Assembly: GCF_001577835.2 (NCBI RefSeq)
Contig: NC_029529.1
Span: forward strand, 12,287,380-12,351,379
Direction of reading: 5' to 3'
DNA: 64,000 nt
From: Coturnix japonica
Lineage: Eukaryota > Chordata > Aves > Galliformes > Phasianidae
Below are positions 34,558 through 43,516 of the stretch, piece by piece. Below the pieces are notes generated by a model. It searched no databases, was not told where the DNA came from, and worked only from the letters and a program-made list of their open reading frames with translations. The position numbers and the translations under genes were made by a program. Each line of letters opens with the position of its first letter. The first letter of the stretch is position 1.

Positions 34558-35323
34558 CGGACGGAGGAGACGAGCGGCTCCGCCCGGACACCCCGGTCAC
34601 GGACCGCGCGTCCCGCAACACGGAGATGGCGGCCCCGAGGAGCTGCACGCCGTGCCCGAGCTCAGCCCGCCCCCGTCCCACCTCGGGCTGCGGGTGTCCC
34701 TCAGGACCCTTCTTGCGGCCGACCCCGAGGGGCCCCGAGAGCGGCACGGGAGCGCTTTGGCCGCCCGCAGCTGTGCACAACGCAGCGCCGCAGCTCGGCA
34801 GGATGCTCCGGGCCCCGCACCGCTGCTCCGGGATGGGGATGGGGCACCTCGCACCACATGGAGGCCTCTGCTGGGGGGACGGGCGGCCCTCGGTCCCTCT
34901 CGTGGCAGTGACGGGCGAGGACCCCGGCAGCTCGGGACAGGGGGAGATTTGGAAGAAGGCGGCAGGGTGCGGGTGCGCGTGGGGCGGCGCGGGGCAGCGG
35001 GAGAGGCTGACGGCAGGAGGTGGGTGCTGGAGCGTGGGAGCGGCTGATGGCACGAGAGATCGTGGTGATGGCTGCGCTGATGGCTGCGGTGACACGGGGC
35101 TGGGCTGAGGGTGGGGGCCAAGGCTGCAGGGGCTTCACTAAGATACGGTGGTGATAAGATGGCACGGGGCTCTCGCTGCCCACCCGGCACCAGCGCGGGG
35201 GTTCCAGGTCCCTCCGGGGGTTCCAGAAGCTCAGGACGCTCGGTCAGAGGGGATCAAACTGGGAAACCCAGCGGCAGCCCCTGACCTGGAGGTGGTTGTG
35301 ACAGGACAGGCAGCTGCAGTGGC

Positions 35324-35329
35324 ATTAAA
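35324..35329 (+). terminator. Possible polyadenylation signal of the TMEM100-like gene
   Basis: A variant ATTAAA hexamer about 770 bases past the stop is the first plausible signal downstream. Usage is not demonstrable from sequence. Confidence 0.35.
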
Positions 35330-37984
35330 GAGAAGAAATTCCATCTTTACCAGTTGTTTGTAAGCTGTGAAAAGAGGCTCCTCTGTGCATTCACTTCCAG
35401 CTCTTTCTTCTAGAAGTGAGTGTGAGGGAGAATCCCACTGCAGGACTCCCAGTGCTGCTGTACCACCACCAGCCCTGCACCTTTGTGCCCCCAGAGCAGC
35501 CCTTCTCCTGCAGAGCACGTAGATGTGCTGGGAGCTGTGGGGAGCAGCCGGGGCTCTGCGTGTGTAACAGAAGGGAGTGATTGTGGCCATAGCTGTGAGC
35601 GGGGCAAGCAGGGCTCAGAGCACATGGAGAAGCTGGGGGGCTGCGGCCCTGCTGAGCTCTGGCTCTGCCTCAGAGCTAAACATGGGGCAGCCCAGCAGTG
35701 AGTGTGGTACCGGCCCTGTGGGCACTGGGATGGGGGAGTGGGGCCGTGGTGGGGCTGTCTCACTCAGGGATGCTGGGTCCACTCTCAGCTGTAGCTTCTC
35801 CTTCACGCCAGTGTGGAGCTGGGGGGTGTCACAGGAGCCATCACAGCTCCGCAGCAGGTACAAGTTCAGCAGGTGCCTCAGGCCAGCGGTGCTTTGCGGG
35901 TCTGCCTGCTGCCTCGGGTGCTGCTGTATCCAAAGTCTGTGATTTCGGCACAGCTCAGGAGAAGTGAACTGGCAGTTCCTCCCCGCAGTGTTTGCCCCAG
36001 ACCCCCAGGCCCAGCCCTGCTCCCCCAGCAGGAGCTGCATGATGCCGCACACAGGGAGTTATCACACCTTATTTCTCTTCCCGTGCACCGTTGGGGTTGG
36101 GCTGGCAGGCAGCGGAGCTGGCACAGGGACACAACAACAGACGGGGTGGGGGGGTGGGGGACAGCGGGAGACCTCAGTGCACAGACGGACCCTGCAGCAT
36201 GGAGTTGTGGCCCTGTGCCCCATTACATCACCCCCACCTGGATCCCATCCACAGCTCTGGGTGCCCAGTTTCCTCTCTCTGCTCATCAGGATCACGTTGG
36301 GGCTGCACAAAGTGGGGCTGAGTGTGGGGCAGTTGCTCCTGGAGCACAGAGCTGTGCCAGGCATGGGAGTGCTCTGCAGGGTGGTGCTGCTCCTGCTGCT
36401 GTTAATTGCTTCAATGGATGCGATATCTCTTGTCAGCAGCACACACACAAATCCCTCCTACCGCCTTCAATAGTTTTATTTACATGGACACACTCTGGCA
36501 AGTTCCCCCTGCAGGACACTCCTGCAGCACGATGGTTGGAGGGCGAAATCCAGAGAACATTCATCTCCTTACAGAACATGGAGTGATCTCTTTAGCTGCA
36601 GGAATATGTGGTTAGGAATGTTACACCCTGTTCAGCAGAGACCCCAGTCCTGCACAGTTGGACCCTCAGTGCCTGGCACCTTCTGCTCCCTGCTGCCCTG
36701 TGCTGGAGTGTATGGAATGGAGCCAGTGGCCAATGGATGGTGATGGCGCAGCATCCCATCCTCACAGCACTGTGGGCGCCAGGCACTGCTGGCCGCAGTC
36801 ATTCCCTTCCCAGCTCAGGGCCATCTTGCTGTGTGTCCCACCTGAGCATCCTGCTGTACATCCCGAGGCCATTTCACGGGGTGCCCTGACACACCTCTGG
36901 CTGCTCGCAGCCCTCGGAGCCGTGCCTCCCATCAGAGCACTGTTTTAGGGGAGGCAGCTCACACGGCAGCCCCTGGCCCAGTGCAGCTGGCAGCATTTTG
37001 TTTGGTGGGCAGGTAGCCCTGCAGCTCCACTGTCACTGCCTGTGGCACAGGATCCCATTTACTTTTTCCAGGTCAAAAGAACCAAAATTGAATAAACCTG
37101 GACAGCTGTAACGCTGGTCTCTGTCTGCTTTGCTTCCCGCTCCTGCCAACGCCCTGGCACTGCTCGGTGGTTTCCAATGCAACAGGAATATTTCCCTGTT
37201 CTGACACCAAAATCACGTTACAGCCTCCCCAGGATTTCCTCCACGCCAGTTTCTCCACATTGCAGTGCTCCATTTCAGCCAAGCCCACGGTCATCACTAC
37301 AGAGGCTTAAAAGGAGAAGAATCATTTTGTCGTGCCCAAGTAAAGGGTTAAAGTCTTTGTTACTGGACTGGGAACAACTACAGAGGGGAAACACAAACAA
37401 AACCACGTATCCCTGGAGCACGGTGACATTAGTTCCTTATGGCTGATGCGTGGGTGCACCCTCCAGTGCAGTGATGCCTGTGGGGCTGTGGCTGCTGAGC
37501 AACCCCCCACCCCACCATCGTGCACCCAAGGATGGGCCCAAACCCAGCCCCATCCTGCATCTCCAGTGCACAGAGAGTTTGGAGCAGCCTGAAGGTGCCT
37601 CCTGCCTCAGCCCCAATGCTGTTAACCCTATTAGTCACCATGGCACCGGTGCGCATCGTAAATGAGTACCTGATCTTGCAGAAATGTCATCACTACAGCA
37701 TGAGGCATCTTCATTAGGGCACTGAGGCGCTGGCACCGCTGCCCAGAGCTGCAGGTGCCCCATCCCTGGAGGTGCCAATGGCCACAGATTGGCCCCGGGC
37801 AGCTGAGCTGGGGGGGGTGTCAGCACCGGGTTCCCCCACGATGCACAGACAAACTCCATTGTAGGGGTGAGGGCTGCAGCCCGGTGATGGGAGCAGTGCT
37901 GCTGCCCCTCTTGCAGCTCCAGGGCTTCAGCACACTGTCCCTGTGTCTGTGCAGCTGGAGGCAAGAGAATATTTTGAGCCTCCA
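35330..37984. other. No gene recognised
   Basis: Anonymous sequence. An AATAAA near 37090 and a TTTTATT near 36475 have no associated gene. Overlapping frames have no recognisable product. Confidence 0.45.
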
Positions 37985-38095
37985 AAGGGTTTTGTTCTCC
38001 CATCGATCTTGTGAAAGACAGATGCAAAACAGCATTGTGCCACGAAATGTATTAAAAAGGCTATAAATACCGTGACATTATCAGGGTGAAATGCC
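37985..38095. promoter_or_regulatory. Candidate conserved non-coding element E
   Basis: An AT-rich, repeat-free patch with CCCATCGATCTTGTGAAAG, a MEF2/TATA-like GGCTATAAATACCG and TGACATTATCAGG (GATA core). Its texture resembles a constrained regulatory element. No coding frame is convincing. Confidence 0.3.
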
Positions 38096-38269
38096 AGGGG
38101 CTGTTACATCACTGTGGCTTTGTGCCGGGTGCTTTCCATTCGGAGCAGGGGCAGCGCAGCCCTTTGCCGGCCCCATGCAGCACTTTGCAAGTCCTGGTGT
38201 CTGCTCCCATGCTCTGAGCTGCTGCCATGGCCTAAAGCTCTGCTGCTCCACCAAAGGAACGAGAACATT

Positions 38270-38287
38270 AGGTCAAAAATGTGACCT
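38270..38287. promoter_or_regulatory. Perfect inverted repeat of nuclear-receptor half sites (IR6)
   Basis: AGGTCA and TGACCT are separated by six bases. Both half sites are exact consensus sites for class II nuclear receptors. Oestrogen response elements use three-base spacing, so this spacing would suit RAR/RXR-type or other dimers, or none. The surrounding AT-rich sequence is unlike its flanks. Confidence 0.45.
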
Positions 38288-38452
38288 ATCTGCACTAAGT
38301 CTTATTGCAGCATGGGGTCTGCTCTAAGCGTATGAAAAATCCAACCAGCCCGCAGCTACTTATTGCAAGCAGTGGTGCTGGTGGGACCCCTGGGCACCTG
38401 GCAGCTGGGTGAGGGTTCCCAGCACCTGTCAGTGGGACATGGGGCTCTCGGG

Positions 38453-38552
38453 GCATCACAGAATGACCTGGGTTGAAAAGGAGCACAATGCTCATCTAGT
38501 TCCAACCCCCCTGCAATGTGCAGGGCTGCCAACCACTGGGCCGGGCTGCCCT
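38453..38552 (-). mobile_element. CR1 LINE 3' end, antisense
   Basis: Begins ATCACAGAATGACCTGGGTT and continues 'ctcatctagttccaaccccc', the reverse complement of the CR1 3' tail with its terminal octamer region. It is a short, 5'-truncated copy. Confidence 0.9.
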
Positions 38553-38560
38553 GAAGATGA

Positions 38561-38611
38561 GCAGCACCAGGCACAGAGCAGCACCAGGCACAGAGCAGCA
38601 CCAGGCACAGA
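38561..38611 (+). repeat. Three-copy 17-bp tandem repeat
   Basis: Three exact copies of GCAGCACCAGGCACAGA directly follow the CR1 fragment. The perfect identity implies a recent expansion. Confidence 0.95.
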
Positions 38612-38954
38612 GCAATGCCGTCCTGTTCTGTCAGTCCTCGGTGTGCACAGTTAGAAACTCACAAACAAAGCCTGAGTCACCCTGTCCCTATTTTGGAACA
38701 CTTGGAACCTCGCAGGCACCTCATCTGCAGCCCCTGGGAGCCGCCTGCCCTGCTCCCCATCATGGTACGTGTGCTTGGAGCCCCAAGAGGAGCCATCCAT
38801 GTCTCTGCATTGACGCTGCTGCATTTTGCCACTCGCTGCTCACAGGGATTTGAAATCACTCAAAGAAGCTGTAATAAAAACGACAGCACAGTGCAAAGCA
38901 GCGTGACCCTGTGCCACGCTGCCCTCACACAATTCACTCTGCCTTTTCTGAACA
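38612..38954. other. No gene recognised
   Basis: Anonymous sequence. A 275-codon + strand frame crosses from here through the next CR1-like fragment and is not considered real. Confidence 0.5.
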
Positions 38955-39030
38955 GAGAATCATGGAATCATTACAATTCAAAAAGGCCTCTAAGATCATC
39001 CGGCCCAACCACCCACCTGCCACCAGGAAC
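38955..39030 (-). mobile_element. CR1-like LINE fragment, antisense
   Basis: GAGAATCATGGAATCATTAC followed by 'aaggcctctaagatcatccg' and 'gcccaaccacccacctgcca' matches the antisense 3' end of another CR1 subfamily. Only the terminal 75 bp or so remain. Confidence 0.75.
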
Positions 39031-40127
39031 GGCTCAAACCTCCCCGAGCTGTGGGAGCCTTTGCTGTCCCTCACTCTCATTGCACAGAATTAAATCCAAT
39101 CAGTGTATTCACACATCACTGTGCCACTGCAGCCAAAGGGGAATTTCACATTTGCTGCAAGAACCATGGGCGAAAACTGGCAATTTCAGTGCACTGGGGA
39201 ACAGAAAAGGGTTCCTACGCTGCGGACTGAAGCCACGTGCAGCTGGCAACTTGTGTGTGTTACCAGCAGCAAACCTGGAAAGGGAGAGACGGGCTGGGAC
39301 ACGGAAGGCAGGAAAGCACCCAAACATGAAGCCAATATACATTGGCCAAAGGAGACCTTCCGAGCTGAACGCCACTTGGGGTGATGGCTTTTCTTGCAAA
39401 TGCAGCGCAGGATGGCAACAGTGCCCTGCCCTACAAGCCTGAAGCTCCCACCACTGAGAAGTCCACGCATTCCAGGTCCATTGCTGCAGGCAGAGCTGCG
39501 GTGCGGCTGGAGCACAGCTTTGCCTCTCCTCCTTTTCCTGCACGGCCACACCATGCTCTGTGCGCTGGGCCAGGAGAACACGGCGGCAGCTCCCAGGCAC
39601 CAGCAGCGCTTGTTGTTTCAGTACAGAGATCTGCATCCCCTCAGCACTGTTGTGGATGCCAGCAGGAGGAGGCTGAGCACTGCACAAATCCCATTTTCCC
39701 TGCTGTTCCCCGGGGGGTTTTCCTGGTAGCGCTCAGCTGGGGCGGGGAATCCACGGCAGTTTCATGGGGATTTTAACGGGCCGTGTCCCCCAGAACGATC
39801 GCTTTCAGATGAGCGCTATGGAGGTGATGGGCGGAGGTGCTGCCATGGAGGGAAGGGGAGAAGCCCCGCAGCAACAACCGGGAGGTGCCCGGGGGTGATG
39901 GGGAGAGGAGGAGAGGACCAAAACTCAGGGAAGAAACCCCACATTTTAGAGGCAGGAGCTGCCAGGAAGCAGCTCTGGTCCCGTCCAACCTCTCAGCCGG
40001 GCTCGGCGGGTCTGCGCTCCTCGTTTCACGGTCGTGCAGCCGCAGCTTCGGCTCGTCTCTGAACTTTGGGCCTCCAGGTCCTTGTCCAGCCGGCAGGAAG
40101 CTCCCCGTCAGCTTTTCACTGGGGGCG
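39031..40127. other. No gene recognised
   Basis: Anonymous sequence that becomes CpG-richer from about 39770. No exon was recognised. Confidence 0.45.
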
Positions 40128-40178
40128 CGCTCCGGTTGTTGTTCCGGCCGTTGCCATAGTGGGCAATGATGTCCTTCA
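40109..40178 (-). other. Possible small exon on the minus strand, unidentified
   Basis: On the minus strand an acceptor-like tract (CATCCACCCCCACTGCAG) precedes a short frame reading VKDIIAHYGNGRNNNRSAPP, then VKS and stop. The surrounding block is CpG-rich and repeat-free. The amino-acid texture looks constrained, but I cannot name the family and find no upstream exon. It may be a conserved non-coding element instead. Confidence 0.2.
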
Positions 40179-40234
40179 CCCTGCAGTGGGGGTGGATGAA
40201 AAAACAAGCGGGGATTTTATTACAGCTCGTGTCA

Positions 40235-40560
40235 CACCAGAGGAGTGAGCGCTGAGTCACTGCCAGGTACAGACAGTGACTGTGAGTCACCGCCGAGCGG
40301 CTCATCAATAACCCCGGGGCTTTGCGCCCCGGCCCGATGCGGCCCCGCAGCTCCGGCGCTGCCCCGTCCGCCCGCTCTGCCCAGGGGACGCTGCGGGCAG
40401 CGCTCGCCGTGTTGGAGGTGGGAGCAGCAGAGCAGCAGAGCAGCAGAGCAGCTGGTCCGTCCGCAGCGGGACATGGGGGGAAGTGCGGCAGGGAGCTGTG
40501 AGAGCGGCAGGGACCCGAGCCCGAGCTAAATCCGTGCAGAAATGCCAGCTGGTGTCTGCT
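40235..40560. promoter_or_regulatory. CpG-rich block with clustered AP-1/MARE-like sites
   Basis: GCTGAGTCACTGCC at about 40250 and GTGAGTCACCGCC at about 40282 are two AP-1/Maf-type sites, followed by CpG-dense sequence. It could be a small promoter or enhancer. No transcript is identified. Confidence 0.3.
40423..40452 (+). repeat. Octamer tandem repeat (CAGCAGAG)
   Basis: About three and a half copies of an 8-bp unit, CAGCAGAG. Confidence 0.9.
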
Positions 40561-40760
40561 ATCCTTTAAACCCAAAGGCCGGAGCTCTTGTTTACATGAG
40601 GAGCTGCTTTCTGCTGTGCTCATCACCCTGCTGCCCTTAGCACCCACACACGGGCTGACCCCAGTAGCTGTGGGTCCCCCAGCGCCGGGTGCCAGCACAC
40701 CCTGTGCCCAAGAAACAAAGCAGACAGAAGCCCAAAAAGCAACCCATGAGAAAAGCACCT

Positions 40761-40795
40761 GCAGCACATGCAGCACATGCAGCACATGCAGCACA
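40761..40795 (+). repeat. Nonamer tandem repeat (GCAGCACAT)
   Basis: Nearly four exact copies of a 9-bp unit. On the minus strand it encodes a short Met/Cys or Val-Leu-His repeat without meaning. Confidence 0.9.
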
Positions 40796-41099
40796 GACAT
40801 GTGTCCTCTCCACAGTCAACCTGGAACTGCAAGAATGCAAAATAAAACAAACAGAGCAAAACCTTGGCACCAACCGTGGACCTGGGCCACCCAGAGCCAT
40901 GAGGGTGCCCTGCAGGGCCACAGGGAATGCTCAGTGCAGGACCACAACAGCGCAGTGGGGGCACGAGCCCCAGGCGAGGCTTTGGAGATGGGCAATGGGC
41001 AGCGTCAGTCACCAAAGGGGGGGCACATGGGCTGTGTCCTCAGCAGCTGCCAGGCACCGGGGCAGGCACTGAACGAGCATCTTTTGGAAAGCTTTGCCC
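40796..41099. other. No gene recognised
   Basis: Anonymous sequence. Confidence 0.5.
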
Positions 41100-41470
41100 C
41101 AGCAAAAGTCCCATTTAATGAAACAATCAACCTCCGGGGAAAAAAATAAAGGGAAGAAAGGTAATTTAACACGGAGTTAATAAAGGCAATGAATAATCCT
41201 CCCAAGCGCCCAGGAGACAGATGTGGCATCACACAAGTAGCACTGGGAGCCTCTGCACAGTTTTTCTTTCCTATCTCAGCAGCTGGCAGCATCAGGTCCC
41301 CATTTGCTGCCCTTGTTCTTCAGATGTTGTTATTTTAAAGATTTCTAAGCACTTCCCATTCTATTATGCACACAAATAACCTCGCTCGGCCCCAAAATTC
41401 ATCTGTTACTGTGGGAGGAGTATGGCAGCACACAATAATTTATATTACACAACAGCTTAGGACCAGAAGC
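41100..41470. promoter_or_regulatory. Candidate conserved non-coding element F
   Basis: An AT-rich, repeat-free stretch (ATTTAATGAAACAATCAACC, ACACGGAGTTAATAAAGGC, TTCTATTATGCACAC) in GC-richer flanks. It has homeodomain and SOX-like cores and no coding frame. Confidence 0.3.
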
Positions 41471-42979
41471 GAAGGATAAACTCGGTGCTGGACTGTAAAT
41501 AAGCGGGGCTGTGTAGGATGAGCCAGCCAGGCTGGAGCTCAGCCATGAGCCCTGCGGGTGTGAGAGCTCCGGGGCTGCACTTTGCCTCCAGCCCAGGCAG
41601 CAGCACAGCACGACACACCCTGCCTTGCTCTGAACCCCCCTGGAAGCCCCTTCTCAGCATCCTCCTAATTCCAGGAAAGCTTGGAAGGGGGCCCAGCCTG
41701 CCAGGAGGCTTTTTAGAAATCAGGAAACCAAAGATGTGTTAGGAAAATTGCATTAGTACCTCTGTGCAGCCCATGAGTCACCACTGGCAGCCCTGCAGCC
41801 CTATTGCAGCAGCGCTGTGCTGCATTCTGCCTGCACCCAGCAATGCCTCCTCCAGCAATGCCTGCCGCAGTGCCATGAAGGGCCAGCACACAGGATGGGG
41901 GTGTCAGGTCCTGAGTGCAATTCTGCAGCACATCCCCCTTCCATCGGCACCCAGCCCTGCTCCATGCGGGTTTGGGGCACACAGTCTGTGCCCTGCAGCC
42001 CCAGCAGCACCTGGGCTGCTCTCCTGCCCCCCATTTCTCAGTGCTGTCCCAGCTCTCCAGCCAAGACCATCCCAACTGGGGCTGCCTCTCCTGGAGGGAG
42101 GATGGGAGGCGTGGGCTGTGAAAGCTTTCAGCTCATTAGCTGCCACTGGAACGGGTCATTAGGTTGATTTGTGAAGGAAGCACAATGGGAGCAGCCTCTC
42201 TTTAAGCAGCACTGTCAGCAGAGGCAAGGCTCCCACCTGCCCCCTTGTCAGGATCTGGGGGCAAGGAGCCATCTAAGCAGTGCTTGATGATGTGAGGCTC
42301 CAGAGCCTTCCGCAATGGGATTGTCTCTGTGCCCATGCTGAGTGTGCAGGATGGTCAGGCTGACCTGCGCTGCCTGTCCCGCCTGGTGATTTAAGCAGGT
42401 CTCCTTGTTGGCTGCTCCCAGAACAGCAAAATTGTGCTCGCAAGGATGGAAGCAGGGTGGGTGCAGGGCTGCACATCACTGCCCACGCAGCTCCCTCACT
42501 GCCCTGCCCAGCACCGGCTTTCTGTGGGCCCTAAATATCCCCCAAACCTCCTGACACGGGACCAGATCCCAAACCCCAACCCCCGCTTTCCCCAACCCTC
42601 CACATCCAGTTCTTCTCCCAGGGGAAGAATGCATCATCAGTTCAGTTAAACCTGATTATCACTGCTGAAAACAGAGCCTGCAATTCTGGCTCTGGTCCAT
42701 GGCTTCCCTCCTAACCCTGACGTGTCTGTGGGATGCGAGTAGAAGCAGAGGAGCGATCCCAGCCCACATCTCCAGCCAAGCTTCTCCTTGCCCATGTGAA
42801 AAGCTCCTTCCTGAAGGGTGACACTGCGCTGCAGGAGCCAATGTGTGAGAGCCACGCGTCCATCTGGAGACAGCGTCCTCAGCCCCAGTGATGCTGCTGG
42901 CACAGGCTGTGCCCTCCCCGTGCTCCTGGTGGCCCTGTGGGGCTCTTTGGGAAAGCTTTCAGCCAGAGGCTGCGAGGGC
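41471..42979. other. No gene recognised
   Basis: Anonymous CAGC-rich sequence; no repeat family or exon recognised. Confidence 0.5.
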
Positions 42980-43160
42980 TGCAGGTAATTGAGGATGATG
43001 GGACTAATCTTTTATTTTTTGGTTGTGTAAAGGGTGTGAAGAGGAGAAAAGGAGAAAATGAGATGTACGGAGATGTACTAGGAAATTACCAGCAGGGCTG
43101 CTATAGTAACACGACTTTACAGACAGCAGCGCCGGCCTCCTCGGGGCTATAGAGAACTCT
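42980..43160. promoter_or_regulatory. Candidate conserved non-coding element G
   Basis: Sequence around GGTAATTGAGGATGATGGG, AGGAAATTACCAGCAGGGC and CTATAGTAACACGACTTTAC is unlike its CAGC-rich flanks, lacks repeats and has no coding frame. Two mirrored AATTACC/GGTAATT cores about 100 bp apart add to the enhancer impression. Confidence 0.3.
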
Positions 43161-43490
43161 CCAGTTTGTTCGGTAGTTTTCCACTTTCCCCTGACGCAGG
43201 CTGCCCAGGGCTGCCCCCACCCCGACCCACTGCCATGCCCTGCAGTGCTGCCTGCACCCCGCGGCCATCGCAGCCCCACAGCTCCAGACTCAGCTGCTCG
43301 TAGGCAAATACTTTTCCTCCTCCCTCACCGACTCCTCATCCACCAGGCAGCCCTTCCGCCTGCTCCATGCCCAGCACTGGCACCAGGGATGCTGTGTGGG
43401 ATGAGCTGGGGTGAGAGGTGAGATGAAAGCAGCAGCTGCTTCAGTGGGATGGTTCCTTCACTCTTTGTAAAGGAATGCCCCAAACCACAG

Positions 43491-43516
43491 AGCAGCAGCA
43501 GCAGCAGCAGCAGCAG
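43491..43516 (+). repeat. Trinucleotide microsatellite (AGC)n
   Basis: About nine uninterrupted AGC units. Confidence 0.95.

Larger units (their letters stand above)
33840..34900 (+). promoter_or_regulatory. CpG island and promoter of the TMEM100-like gene
   Basis: CpG density rises sharply at about 33840 and covers the 5' UTR, the coding exon and part of the 3' UTR. Many CpG and GC-box motifs and the absence of a TATA box suggest a dispersed-start promoter. The transcription start is not determinable here. Confidence 0.6.

Noticed and set aside
34011-35108. 365-codon + strand frame overlapping the TMEM100-like gene
   Set aside because: A shifted frame over the TMEM100-like coding exon in GC-rich DNA, with Arg/Gly-rich low-complexity sequence. 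The 123-codon frame carries the recognisable protein.
38615-39442. 275-codon + strand frame
   Set aside because: It runs through an antisense CR1-like fragment and anonymous DNA, with no domain or codon-bias signal.
40108-40800. 230-codon minus-strand frame as a whole
   Set aside because: Its N terminus is the translated 9-bp repeat and its middle is CpG-rich noise. Only the last 23 residues look worth a check and are reported separately.
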